The position numbers were made by a program, and so were the translations under genes. Of a stretch of DNA of 64,000 bases, positions 17,732 through 30,308 are shown one piece after another (within the stretch, counting starts at the first letter, position 1; every line of letters begins with the position of its first letter). This stretch comes from Neopestalotiopsis rosae (lineage: Eukaryota; Ascomycota; Sordariomycetes; Amphisphaeriales; Sporocadaceae), in assembly GCA_023078685.1 (NCBI GenBank), contig JALGAS010000005.1, positions 558,001-622,000 on the forward strand, written 5' to 3'. The notes under the pieces are model-generated. The model worked only from the letters and a program-made list of their open reading frames with translations. It was not told the origin of the DNA and did not search any database.

Positions 17732-20700
17732 CGAATGTTACCCTACATGGCGTGCGTCCGTTCTGTATACCTGGTATAGCAATATTGGTTTTTCCCCTTT
17801 TGAGATTACAGCGCGAGTGAGATTTAAGAGAAGCATGGCGTTGCACTGCCGGAAGCATCTATTACCATACGTACATTTCTTTATTTAGACGAGAATTAAA
17901 TTCTTTGAAAGAACCGCCCCTCGCATTTGCAATTGAGACCACGACGAATTGCCCAAGAAATGCCTGGTTGTCTGGTCTGGTTTTACAGAAATAGATCATT
18001 GTTTGCGCAATTCAAGTCTTGTATTGCATTATACTTGGCCCCAGCCTGGGTACTTTTCGAGGCTGCACGACACGAGAACATCGACATATCTGGGCAAGCA
18101 ACTCGAAAATAGATTCTTGTTCAGCTTTTGACGTTATTTTTCGTCATGCCTTGCGACTCTAGGAAGCGAAGGGGGTCTTTTACCAATGGCGAATATCGCC
18201 GAGAACAAAACCGGCGTTACGAACACCGTGATCATTCCCATGGATGATGATGATTCCGTGTGTGCGAGAAATGAGCGAGACCCAAAGCAGAAAATCTGCG
18301 CCACTAGAAACCATGGAAATTGAGCTGTTGGGTTCTTTTGACTGCCGAGAAAGGTCTTGCGTAACGCGACCGGCCACCCAGTTATTCCCGCGAGGCCGGG
18401 CACGTTTTCGTGGAATACATTGCAAGTAAATTGCGGCATTCGACACCGGGTGACTAGGTATGTATGTAGCGTGTGGCTTTCGATATACTACTTCATAATG
18501 TACATTGGAGTGGAAATTCGCCGCGTAAACCTGGATCACATCTCCTCACAATTCCGAGTTCTTTGGGGAGAATGTCACTCCCTAGATATCCGATCACGTA
18601 CATGCAGACGACACAAGCAGGCGCGCGGTATAGGAGAACAATAATAATAAACATGCCTTCTGTGCAGGAGGCGGCTAAATTGGATAAAGTTGGGAGGATG
18701 ATATTCTCCGAGGCCAAACGCTGGGAGTTGGGGAGAGGGTGCGTTTGCCAAGTTCCAACTATTGTAATGCATCCCAAGCATCGCGGGCCGGGCTCCATGA
18801 TTTTCTTAGTAGTATGTAGTGCAGACCAAGCGACGATCCACCAGTGCAACCCCCCGAACCCCACCCCTGGCAGCAGGTGGGCATCAGGGCTCGGAAAGCT
18901 GGGGAATCCTGGTAGCCCGGGGAAATTTGAGATCTTGAACACCACTCTCGGTGAAAATTCCATGTAGATTTGTTTGTTGAAATTATTCAATACTACGCCT
19001 TTCAAATGCGACGACCAGCTGCTGATTTGTATTGGAAAGCCATCGGATAGGTAAAAATGCGTGCGTTATTTGCCTACACGCCTCTCATGGACATCAGGCC
19101 ACCGTTGCTGTAAATTTCGATTTCTTTTTTGTTTAGGTCGTCATCATACCGGAATACGAACATGATTGCATTCTAGCGGCAGCGAACCCTAAGCGACCCG
19201 ACAGGGAACTAGTCTCCCTGTCCTGACATATCGTCCTATCGTCAGTTATGTAACGGGATCAACCCTTTCTTTTAAGCAACAACGCAGAAGGACACCTTGA
19301 TAGATATTGTGTGTAGTTTCAGGTACTGTAAGTCGACTCCACAGCGGACGTGGTAGAAGCAATACCATACATTAGATCTGCTCCATGAAATAATTGCCCG
19401 CTATATTTATTCCCCTTGCTAAGGCTTGAAAGCCAAGGGGGCCAAGGGAGCCGCAAAGACGTTCTGTGCTCACCTGCGCTATTGTGTTCAGCGAAGGGGG
19501 TGTTTCCAGTTGAGTTGCACGGACGAGGAAAGTGTTGACACGACAAAACCAAAGAGCCACCACAGACCCTCATGTAAGTGCGCAATTGCAGACCTGATTA
19601 ATATTTCGACTGATAGCGAAGTGCTGTGTATTCCCTAGATCGAGAAGATAACCGGGGGAGAAAGATCCTGTGGTCATCATGATTTGTATCTGTCAATGTA
19701 ATTGAAACTCTGCATTGGCGTTCTAAAAGCCGGCTGATGAAGCCCTCATTCTGGCAGTGGGAACTGGGTCCCGCTGTTGCAGCTGGCGAAAAACAAGAAA
19801 CAAGCCAAGGGGACGAGGGTCAGGTACCGTAGCGCTAAAGATCAATCAGCGATCAACCAAAGCACAGAGGCTAGCTTGGCTAGGCCTGGAGTAGAAGCGT
19901 GGCGTTCCAGTTCCGGGTCCGCTGCCGAGCGTTTGGACCCGTCATTCAGGGTCCGCAAGGCCCAACCTAACCTTGAGTCTATCTTACCTTGAGTCAAAGC
20001 CAGTGTCAACTCTAAAATCCAGGCTCGTGGCTTTCAAAGGTTATCCGACTTGACCTACTTGACATTTGTGGTGAGAAATAATGAATAACTTGGTATGTAT
20101 GTAGGCGACGTGATGTTGTACGTTACTGGCTATTTGTGTACATACCTATGTACAGATGTATATGTATGGTGTGGCAAGGCGTATGATCTTGCAGCCTGCC
20201 CTGCAAACCTCGATGGACTCAACCTCGATAATTCTCTAAACTCGCATGCAGAAGTCAGTTGCCTGCGTCTGTAGAAGCGACATTGGCATGCGCAGCAAAT
20301 GAGCTTCTCCCGCTTGTATGCTTCTTCTTATGTGTGATTATGTGTGTGTGCCTTTGGACAGGTAGGCGAGACGCACGTTGCCGTTTGCCGTAATCCAGCC
20401 CTTTCCACTCACATTATCCATTCTAAAAATGACTGACTGACATACCCTCAGCTGCTGCAGCACTGCCCATGTCAAAGCTGCCGGGATCCCTTTAGCTGGA
20501 GATCTTGTCGAAGATCGTGGTCGAATCGCTGTTCTTCAGCCGTCCAACCGTCGTCACCTACGAAGTAGTAGGCCACACACCTGTATGTGCTCAAGCTTTG
20601 CTGTGCACAAACCTGCCACCCACAACAAGGTACCTACCTAGCTAGCAAGCTAGGTAGTTGGCTCCGTCTACCTACAGCCAAGAGCGATCAGCGCCGCCTG

Positions 20701-22044
20701 TTTCGCCCTTCCCTTGAGACCTGACTTGGAGGTAATTTCTTCACGTTCCGTTGAATCGATTTTTTCTTGTTTTGGCAATGGCATACATATTGATACCCTG
20801 TCTACTACCTACGTGCTACTCGTAGTACCTGACTCCAAACTGCATCGAATACTAGTGCAGGGTATGTCTGGAGTCTCTTTTCTCCGCCTGGTTTGGCCTA
20901 GTGGGATCTTTTCGGCTGGACTTCTCGTGTTGAAGTCATCGTGTATGTAAGGTAGATAGGTCTGGTAGGCAAGTATTGGTTCAATCGTTCTTCTCACCAG
21001 TCCAGGCAACGCATTCTCCTTGTCAGCTGAAGCGTGGGTTTATGCCTCTCCCTTTTTTTCTTCTTCGCTCACTTCCTGCCGCAGCTTCATATGTACATGA
21101 GAGGCGTAAAAACCTGCCACCGTTCTGCGTGCTGCTGATTTTCACAAGCCAACCGTTGACCCTATCTCTGCTCTCTTTTCTTTCTTTAATCATTTGAACT
21201 CTATCTTGGGCCCTTCACTTTCTTTCTCTCTTGCTATACCAAACCTTTCACCCGGCGTAGCATAAACAAACAAGTCTGGCACTGGTCGGCCACACTGACT
21301 CTTCCCCGCCGACGGTTGCGCCTGCAGGTGTGCACAAAGATCTGACCCTTCTGAATGCATCAGCCTGATATCTGTCTATCTACCTAAATAGATACCCAAC
21401 AGAAGAGAAGCACTCGTCAAAACCAAGTGTCAGCCACCCAGGGTACATTTCCGCCCAGCAGTACATCACGAACGCGCAAACGACGACTTGCTTGCATCGT
21501 GGTTCCGACTTCATAATCGAGCGATCCGCTTGTCGTTCTAGAAGACGCAGCGGAATATAGAAGGTTGCTGGCTTCCCGGCACAGCTCTCGGCAAAAACCA
21601 ACATACCGACATAGGTAATCAAAGAAACATCAACCGGCCGTACGGAAAGTACATAACGCAATTTACTATCAGCTACCAAGGGCAGTCAGCTTTGCACCAA
21701 TTCATTCTACGTCCACCCCCCGCTCGGTCTGGTCTGGTCCCTGAGGTGTCAGTGTCACTGTCACCGCCTCTATTCTGGCTCCGAGACTTTTTCAGATCAT
21801 CTCCTCAATGCAGACCTGCATGCGACACGAGTGACCAACGAAGCGCCTGGGTCTGTCTACTGTCACATTTTGCGGACGCGGCTGTCACCGGCAACGCCGT
21901 ACCCCTGGAGATCGCATCCATACTCAGCTCAGAATACGCAACAAATATACTCCCTAATCACAGGGTCTTTTTTTGGTCACTTCCTCCAGATTGAAACACA
22001 TTACCGGATCTTCATTCCCAATTGCTGGCCGCGTCACCGGCAAT
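17732..22044. other. Long intergenic region (4.3 kb)
   Basis: No gene I can support. The right-hand 1-2 kb probably contain the promoter and a long leader of the 22045 gene and include pyrimidine-rich stretches (about 21040-21240). TATGTATGTA and TACCTA runs occur between 20080 and 20660, with one perfect hairpin at 20634-20657. The ORFs at 18473-18967 (+) and 18493-19005 (-) overlap on opposite strands and have no family features. Confidence 0.5.
20634..20657. repeat. Perfect inverted repeat built from TACCTA/TAGGTA
   Basis: CTACCTAGCT and AGCTAGGTAG form 10-bp arms around a 4-nt AGCA loop. It lies in a stretch rich in TACCTA about 1.4 kb upstream of the next ATG. It could be a hairpin or a dimeric protein-binding site. 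Confidence 0.7.
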
Positions 22045-25000
22045 ATGACGACACTACAGAATGCAAAACCCGATTTACCGATGAGGGCGGAAAGTCTCAC
22101 CCGGATGCTGGCGCTGGAGAAAAAATACAAGGTGCGTATTTCCCGGCTGCGACTCTGTCATGGAGCCTCGCTTCGTATTAGCATTGGCTGCCGTCTCCAA
22201 CTCTGCCCACCACTCATAGCTAATTCTCCGCTCTATAGATTCAGCGACTACAAGACATTGGTTCAACACCGCCGCTCACACCACTAGGAGCCCCCATTAC
22301 AAGATCAGCTTCTTCCGCACAGCCTAATCCGGTACTCAAAGCTCGGCATGCCAGCGCTCTTCCGGCTGCCCCTCGCCAGCGCCCGCATATGATGATGAAA
22401 GCCTCCCGCAGGGCCTCTGCTCTGCCTTCGCTTTCAATTTCTGTCCCGCACTCTGTTTCCTCGGCTGTTGCTGTCAGAACAGATGACGACAAGGATGTGC
22501 AATTGCCTGCCGAACCAATCTCTCAGAAGGAACCGCTCAAGGACACTGCCGAGCGCACAAAGACTGTGACCTTTTCTGAACCAGAAGGAGACGAGGAAGA
22601 GGCCGAACTTTCTGATCAATCATCCATATGCCAATCGCCCAGTTGGGCTGTATACGGTCAGAGCAAAAAGAAGGACAAGAAGCGTGAAGCCGCTGAAAAA
22701 AAGAAGGAGGAAAATCGCCAAGAAAAGGCTGGCAGGAAATCCTTCACGAGGAGACTGAACAAGGCACCCCCTCAGACTGCTACCCAGGGCCGACCTTCGA
22801 TATCGTCTGAACGGTCCCTGTCTGCCCCCGAGTTGGACCAACATCAAAAGCTCGTTGACAGGAACCTCAATCGTTCCACTAGCCATTATCCCCCGGACTC
22901 CATGACAAATCATCACAACCTCTTGAAACAGCCGGCGGTAGAGGAGAACAGCAAGCCCAAGAGCAAAGGTTTCTTTTCTGGCTTTAGACTGTCCGGAAAC
23001 AGCTCAAACGCCAGCCAGAAGACAGATTCTAGTGCCAGAGCCAGCATGGAAGATGTGAGCTCGCTTCGGGCGGGCACGGCATATGCCCTGCACAAGTCCG
23101 GGAACAGAGGCGACATGGATTTTCTGAATCCGCGCAAGCCGCCATCCATCTTGTCAAACTCTTCTTCGTCGCAGTCGCAGTCATCACAGGAGTTGAAGCA
23201 GACAAAGGAACGCAGATCATCCAATCACGGCCGCAGCAATTCTCTACTTGCTCGTTTGAAAGGGCCCTCGTACTTGTACGCCAAACACTCGGAACCAAGC
23301 GAAGAGGCGACGCAGAAGCGTCCCGAATCTGCTGGAAACACCGAACTCAAGGCGAACGCAAGTGCAGTGAGCCAGGGCACGCAACACGTAGCGCCTGCGC
23401 CTACGGTCGATGTCCCCCGAAGCACCGATCAACGTGATGGGAAAACGTCAAGGGGAAGACAGCCGCAGGTCCAGGCACATGTTCTTCAGTCGCGAGACTC
23501 TAGCAGCGACTCTGGACGGGGAGAGCGTGGGAACACTCGGCAATTGTACTCGAGGCAGCAGGTTCAAGAAGCTCCTATTGCCAATGAGGGCCGCCGACGA
23601 CCGCCGAACCGACAATTACAGACCGAAGGCCAGCCCGAGACCTCTACAATGCCGGTTCCATCACCTAGACAGGCTCTTTTTGGCAATCCCAATGATCAAC
23701 GTGTCAAAGAAACGCGCCGCAACTTCGCTTATGTGGCCCAGCCGCAAAGTCCTGTACAACATCACGTTGGGCCGACTGAGTTGCCTTCACCAGCCATGAG
23801 TCCTCGCAGCAATAAAAGTTATGCCAGCGTCTATACGGATGCGGTCGATCAACTGTCAGAGTCACACAGTTTTCATTCCGAGAACGAGAAGAATTCTGAT
23901 CATGCCCACACATCCAAAACTCGGTCTGACTCACGGAGAGGGGAACGCAACGGGTTTGGACCCCACAGGAGCGGTCTGAAGCCTACCCCTTCACCTGCGT
24001 CAAGTCACGAGCATGGAGAGCTGCGGCGGTCTCCGCGCGTCATGGAGATGAGGGGGCAAAGGGTACTACCGAGAAGAGGAGACGGACGGTTTGCCGAGGC
24101 TGTTGAGACACCTGTTGCGATGACACAATCCGATGATCAGACGTACAGAGCTCCGAAACCGTCTGACTATTTCACCTTCGTGTCGGAATCTTATGCGCCA
24201 CCATCATTAGAGCTGCGCTCGCCCGTAGAAGATGAGTGCCAGGAAAGTGAGCCAATTGAGGACATTTACGAAGATGAGGATCTGGTGTGGGTCACAAATG
24301 CCGACGTCACCCGAGAAAGCGACAAGATCGATCACAATCCTGACGTGGAACATAGAAAAGCGGCCATTGGTGCAGAGGCCGACGAGATATGCGATTCTCC
24401 TACACTATCTGCACACGATAGGGAGAGTTTTGTACCGCCACTCGATGGGTTGAATTCTTATTCATCACCACCAGCAACGACGACTTTGGAGAAGATCAAA
24501 CCCGTCAGAGTGACGCTTGAAGACGAACCAAGCCAGGATGTTTCCGAGCGGTCTTCCTCGTCAACTCATAATGATCTGCCCCACTCGCCATCAACCGCGA
24601 CTACCCCTGATATCTCAAGACCACAGTCTCAGAGAGCTTCTTCCTTGGAGATTGCCAGAGGAAGAACAAATGAGGCTAGACTTGGAGATGAGAGAGCCCC
24701 GGTAAGATCGTACCGGTCGAAGTTGGCAGAACCGTCGCTCTCGGAGACAAGAGGGTTGGGGGCGCCTGTACAAGACAGGTTTGACGACAAGCATGTAAGC
24801 TCTGTGGAAGCCGAACACTCGGACGTTACCACGCGAGGAGGAACCCCAGAACATGCTCTGTCGAGGTCTTCGTCCATACGATCGCCAAGCCTCAGAGCGT
24901 TCGTGGAGCCATTATTGGAAGAAGAAGCAGAGTGTGACGAAGGGCCACCAATACGACAACACTTGGCGCCGAGGGCCCAGTCCGCTCTTGACCTCAGCAC

Positions 25001-25571
25001 AAACAGCGCCCTTCTTCAGGATAGACCTCCATCTTCGGCATTGAAGAGAAACAAAGCAGCAGCATCATCTGTAAGCCTTCCTAATTCTCCTCCACCTGAG
25101 ATGGAAACGGAGAGCCCCATTCCTCTTCGTTCCGCCATGAAGACGCCGCGTTATGATAGCTCGAGCAGCACAGAGGCATCAGGCATGATCTCCTCTGGCG
25201 CAGCCTATTTGAAAGAAGCGCGAAAGACTGTGCCGACGCCAGGTGCTGCTTCGAATCGAACCGTCCGCCCAATGTACGCGCCGAGGGTTTCGCTTTCAAG
25301 CCAAAAGGCTGGGATGCCTGACAAGAAAGGAGACCCAATGGCCAAGGTACTTGTACAATGTTGCAATTGCCACTTTTTCCACGATATGCCGTCTAGAGTC
25401 TATGAATGTATGGCCAAACCAGACTCTGTAATCGAGGACAAGCTTCTTGGCGTTTCAGCTGCCATCACCACCACGGTCAGGTGTCCTTGGTGTGCTCATG
25501 GTATGACGACTTCATGCTGCTCTGGTTATGCTGCTCTGGTGTATTTGAAAGAGAAGCTGCATGGACAGTAG
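22045..25571 (+). CDS. Large disordered protein with conserved Cys-rich C-terminal tail
   Basis: Two exons, 1139 aa: 22045-22131 (MTTLQNAKPDLPMRAESLTR...) and 22239-25571. The intron has donor GTGCGT, branch-like CTAAT and acceptor TATAG, in phase 0. Most of the chain is Ser/Pro/Glu/Arg-rich and probably disordered, with a Lys/Glu helix (KKKDKKREAAEKKKEENRQEK) near residue 125. The last 75 residues are different: QCCNCHFFHDMPSRVYECM, then RCPWCAHGMTTSCCSGYAAL and a YLKEKLHG end. The paired CxxC units look like a zinc-binding fold, and I recall similar tails on uncharacterised ascomycete proteins. No named function. Phospho-regulated scaffold behaviour is only a guess from the S/P-rich composition. 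Confidence 0.82.
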
Positions 25572-26243
25572 TATTGTATAACATGGCTCGTCATGGAAGA
25601 AGGAGCGGGCCAGCATTTTGGCTCTTGCGATATTGTCACGAAGCAATGAAAGGGCATGTAAGAGATATGGTTCCAATAAGGACATTCGTTGATGAACGGC
25701 ATATAACTGGTTTTTCATTTGTCCATACAACGTACCGCATTTGCATGCAACCAAAGCCTTCTTTCTTTTTTCCTGTGTCTTTAGCATCAGTCATCATGGT
25801 TTTCTATCATGAACACAAGTTGAGGAAAAATAAAAGCAAGTACATACCTTGAAAGAAATGAACACAATTTTTATGACCAGTTGATTGGCAAAAGGTGCTC
25901 AAGTTCTTTTTCGATAGCTCTCGCCTTATCAAAAATTACATCGTTCCTCTCTTAATTCACAATTTAGTGCAAACGGACTATGAAAGTTGACCCTGGAGGA
26001 GATCACATCGGATCGGGGAAAATCGCCATCACGTGATTGGCTGTCTACGTCATGAATTCAATGCTTACAATTCGGCCCACTGGCCGCCGATCCCACCATT
26101 GATCGGCCGACTGACGACAGAGTCTTTGGACAGTCTTTTCCCGCGTACCTTGACGTTTCTCTACACATTCCACCACTCAATTGAGTTTAGAAGTCAGCCG
26201 TTGGTTTTGTTGATAGACTTTCTCTTACACATCACCGCCCACC
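25572..26243. promoter_or_regulatory. MCR1 upstream region
   Basis: About 670 bp between two plus-strand genes. It contains an inverted CCAAT (ATTGG) at about 26036 and a 7-bp inverted repeat GCCGATC/GATCGGC (26086-26092 and 26101-26107) roughly 140 bp before the MCR1 ATG. No ORF here has recognisable content. Confidence 0.4.
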
Positions 26244-27481
26244 ATGTTTTCGAGATCAGTATTCAGAGCGGCGCAACCGCTGAAGCGCGTAAGTTATTGC
26301 TTCTCCAAACGCCAGAGCTTCTGCAAAGCTCTAAGCTCCGAGCTCTAAGCACCTCCAATCCCTGAAGTCTAGGCTTTTGCATCTAGCTGCAGCTCTTGGT
26401 AGAGAAAAAAACGTGCACACAATGCTAACATGATGTTTTCGAGGCGGCCATTTCTTCGCGATCCTACGCAACCGAGCCTGCCAAGAAGGGCACCAACCCG
26501 CTGGTCTATGGTGCTGGTGCCGCCGCCGTCGGTGGTGCCGGATACTACTTCTTCGCGACACCACAGGGCAAGAGCGCCGTTCAGCAGGCAGAGAAGAAGG
26601 TTGCCAGCGGTCCGGCCAAGGAGGCATTCACCGGCGGCGACCAGGGCTTCATCTCGCTGCTCCTGGAAGATGTCGAGATCATCAACCACAACACAAAGAA
26701 GTTCCGCTTCAAGCTCCCCGAGGACGACATGGTCTCGGGTCTGAAGGTGGCCAGCGCCCTCCTGACCAAGTTCAAGGATGCCGGTGCTGAGAAGCCTGTT
26801 CTCCGACCCTACACTCCCACCAGCGACGAGGGTAAGTGTTTTTTAAGCTGTGACTTTTGTTTATGAACCTGCTACTGCAAAACGTCATGCTAACCACGCC
26901 TGCGAAACACAGACTCCAAGGGCTACCTCGAGCTCATCGTGAAGAAGTACCCCAACGGCCCCATGTCTACACACATGCACGACATGGTGCCCGGTCAACG
27001 GTTGGACTTCAAGGGCCCGCTGCCCAAGTACGCCTGGGAGACCAACAAGCACCAGCACATTGCCCTCATTGCCGGCGGCACCGGCATCACCCCCATGTAC
27101 CAACTAGCCCGCGGCATCTTCAACAACCCCGAGGACAAGACCAAGGTGACCCTGGTCTTTGGCAACATCTCCGAGGAGGACATTCTGCTCAAGCGCGAGT
27201 TCGAGGACCTCGAGAACACGTACCCCCAGCGCTTCCGCGCCTTTTACGTTCTTGACAACCCGCCCAAGGAGTGGGCCGGCGGCAAGGGCCACATCACCAA
27301 GGACCTCCTCAAGACGGTCCTCCCCGAGCCCAAGAGCGAAAACATCAAGGTCTTTGTGTGTGGCCCTCCCGGCCTGTACAAGGCTGTCTCGGGCGCCAAG
27401 GTCAGCCCCAAGGACCAGGGCGAGCTGACTGGTATCCTGTCGGAACTCGGATACTCCAAGGACCAGGTGTACAAGTTCTAG
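26244..27481 (+). CDS. MCR1: NADH-cytochrome b5 reductase, mitochondrial
   Basis: Three exons, 333 aa: 26244-26288, 26444-26831 and 26913-27481; GTAAGT donors and the CTAAC upstream of exon 2 support them. The enzyme passes electrons from NADH through FAD to cytochrome b5, supporting ergosterol synthesis and antioxidant recycling at mitochondria. A basic Ser/Arg presequence ([15 protein letters not shown], then AAISSRSY) is followed by a Gly/Ala-rich membrane segment (about 35-53) typical of outer-membrane and intermembrane-space MCR1. The FAD motif RPYTPT is at 136-141, the NADH-binding GGTGITP at 199-205, CGPPG at 294-298 and a YKF C-terminus. Length fits the family (about 300-335). Exons 2 and 3 are GC-rich with strong codon bias, consistent with high expression. 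Confidence 0.97.
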
Positions 27482-27989
27482 AGTGCTTTGTGACATGAGG
27501 ATATTGCTATTAGACGACGTGTATTCTACATTTCTCCCCCCGCTTATTTGTTAGAGCTAGATTAGCGACCTAGACGGCGAACCGGGAAGATACAATAATG
27601 AATTGCTGTTTAATCCAAGAGGCCAACTTTTCATGACTTGAGCCAACATATCTCGAAGGATGGATATGGAAAGACACTTGAGATGCAAGTCACGGCAAAT
27701 TCGCGACTTTTGTAGTAATGCATGATTGACTTGATACTATTCAATTTATAGCTATGGATAAATGCTCTAAATGTCTAGATTTGATAATGCCTACCATCCT
27801 TCTGACATTGGGGAATAATAGTAAATCACACAATGCAACGCATACGCCAAGCAATGCTATTTCGTTCAACCGTAAAACAGACATGCCAGTCTTAGCAATC
27901 CTCTTCTTCTCCAAGGCTACTCCCAGCCTCTTTTCATGTTTCAATCCAGGCCCCCTTAATACCAACATGTTTGGGTTGCATATGGTTTC
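27482..27989. other. Convergent 3' intergenic region
   Basis: About 510 bp, AT-rich, between the convergent 3' ends of MCR1 and the Zn2Cys6 gene. It probably holds both 3' UTRs. No gene seen. Confidence 0.5.
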
Positions 27990-30308
27990 TCAAGACATGA
28001 CTGGGTATACTAGCGGAATGCCACCCAATTTGTCGCTGTGGAAGTTGGCGCCAACAATATAATTCATTTCCTGGGTTTCGAGCATGTCCAGAAGCTCTTT
28101 GCCGAGGCGCCAGCGACCGCTTAGACGGATGAGGCATTTGCGAGTGGTTTCGAGGCTGCTCTCCGCAACCGGGTCGCCCGTCTCCTTCCAGGCACCGTGA
28201 TGGGCAACAGATCCCAAGTAGAAGGCATCGAGCACAATGGGCGGCGTCTTCACCACGTCCTCATCAAGCGAGATAAATGCAAATAGGTCGGCGGCAAAAT
28301 CGCGCACCAGAGCGGCTGTCTTTTTGACGCCGTCCATGGCCGTCATCTGAAGCGCCATCTCCTCCTCATTCCACTCGGACCCGACACCACGCAGCGACTC
28401 ACCCGTTGCGTACATGCTCAGCATCCGCAACACGGCGCTGAAGTTGAGGCATCGGGCAGCCACTAGGTGAAAGTATGCTGATGGGTTGGCTGTAAAATCG
28501 TTTCCTAGGGCTTTACACAATACGTGCGCATCCTCCAGCAATTGCCCAACATCGGTGAAATCGTAACGTGTCCCGCTGATCTTGCGTCGCTCCAGATCAG
28601 CGTGGTGTTGGAGTGTCCGTCCCGCCAGGAGTGCTGATTGGCAGAGCCGTGCGAATGGCGACTGTGCTTCAGAAAACGGCAACGATACTGGTCGTTGGTA
28701 TGCTCCCGAGCTGTCATCCATATCCCAAGCCTTATCATCGGTAGGAAGCTGCTCGTCCATTGTTGGTTCGGCACACATTGACCGCCTGTATGATCCTAGG
28801 GCCACCAATTTGTCCATAATATATACACCCCACCATACCCTTCGGCGTTCTTCGGCATCAGCCCATGTTATCTGTACGCGTCCAATGGTCAGCAATCATG
28901 TTGCCCTCTTTCGTCTTCCAATCTGTATGCCTCGTTATACCGGGCATAGGGAAAGTGGCACATGAACCTACAGGATGTCCCAGTACAGCGCTGGTAGTTC
29001 TGTACGAGGGCAGGCCCAGTAATTCCGCGTATCTGATGCATTGGCCGACCGTCATGTACGCAGCTGGATATACCCCCTGGCCGAATTCGTAAAGAGAAAT
29101 TAGGAGTATGGCCTGCAAGTACACTATCGAAGTGGTTCCTACGTTTTCGAGTAAAGCAGCGTATCGTTTTGATGCTGTATAGAGGTAGTTCTCTGACGCT
29201 GCAAAGCCCCGCTGCGGCTGTGAGGTAATGAGTTTCATTGCCAGTAGCAGCAAGGCAATATCACTGCCCGCCTCCCATATCTGGTAGTAGCTCAACGTCA
29301 TCCTTTTCCTTGGCACGATAGGAAACCAGGGATGTATGTCTCCAAAATAGTCGGACAATATTTGCTCCATATCATCTGCATTGCCGATGCATTGCATTAC
29401 GTCCTGTAAGTGTCGGTCAGTCAATCTCAGTCTTTGTTGTCAGAAACACCAAAAGAGCCGGCTCCATCTACCAATCACACAAAAGAGATCGCAGTACGGG
29501 AACACATAATTCCAGCTGAGATCCAGCCGGTTTTAGTAGTGGATCCATGAGTCCATGACTGGATCATACAAAGGGCACAGGACTTACTGGTGGTATATCA
29601 GCAGACGGTTTAGGTATTTGTAATCCACCCCATTGGAACATCCGTGAATCGAGGAAGGCAGCTGGTGGAAAACTTCCCATACCGTGCTGCCAGAGCGGTT
29701 CTCTGCCTAATAGTTGCGGCGTATGACCGGTATGTGATATCGGGGCGCTTGGAGGGCTAAGATGACCGACGCTGACATCTGAAGAGGTCCCCGTGTATGA
29801 CAATCGATCTTCCAGTTGACGCAGCTTTTCTTGCAGCACAGCAAAGTCCTCGGCAGTCGGCGCGGGCTGCACTTCGGAGTCTGACGTTGGTAGGTAATCC
29901 AGTCAGCAAAGGATTCATGTTTCTCATTTGCTTCTATTTCCCGTACAGTATAGACGAAATAGATAAAAGCATGGAAACGAAGCAATGTCGTTGAAGATCC
30001 CGAGACACATTCGCCACGAAGGATGTTCGGACTACTTACAATCACAATGCCGTGCCATTCTCGAGCATAAGGAACACGCGGGCAAAGCCTTGTCGCATCT
30101 GCGCTTCTGCGGCGAGTGTAAGCAATCTTCGTCTGTACCACACGAAGGGTTCCACACACGACGCCGCCATGTATGTAGGTATGTATGTATACTGACTGAC
30201 CTGCTTACGGCATGAATAACACGCTTGGTTGGCCTTTCTCGGGTTTGCGGCCGCGGCACCACCGCCAACACCAGCATCGTGGGGAAATAGAGCCATGACT
30301 GCGGGCAT
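27990..30308 (-). CDS. Zn2Cys6 fungal-specific transcription factor
   Basis: Five exons, 593 aa: 30308-30201, 30106-30040, 29880-29588, 29403-28972 and 28871-27990; all donors and acceptors are GT/AG and phases close. The zinc cluster is split by intron 1 after CYSCRKQ and resumes KRRC, giving C30, C33, C40, C47, C50 and C57 with canonical C-x2-C-x6-C-x6-C-x2-C-x6-C spacing. A short coiled-coil linker (VLQEKLRQLEDRL) follows, then the fungal-specific regulatory domain with DYFGDIHPWFPIVPRKRM, YLQAILLISLYEFGQG and, across intron 4, ITWADAEERRRVWWGVYIMDKL. It would act as a nuclear regulator binding CGG-type sites. Targets are unknown and no biosynthetic cluster is adjacent. ATG 30308 is used; 30296 is a possible alternative. 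Confidence 0.9.

Noticed and set aside
18473..19005. Overlapping ORFs of 164 and 170 codons on opposite strands
   Set aside because: Neither has protein-like domain structure or promoter context, and opposite-strand overlap is typical of chance frames.
22389..22400. Start of the 1139-aa protein at the internal Met run (22389)
   Set aside because: An upstream exon (22045-22131) with good splice sites extends the frame in phase, so the first ATG at 22045 was preferred.
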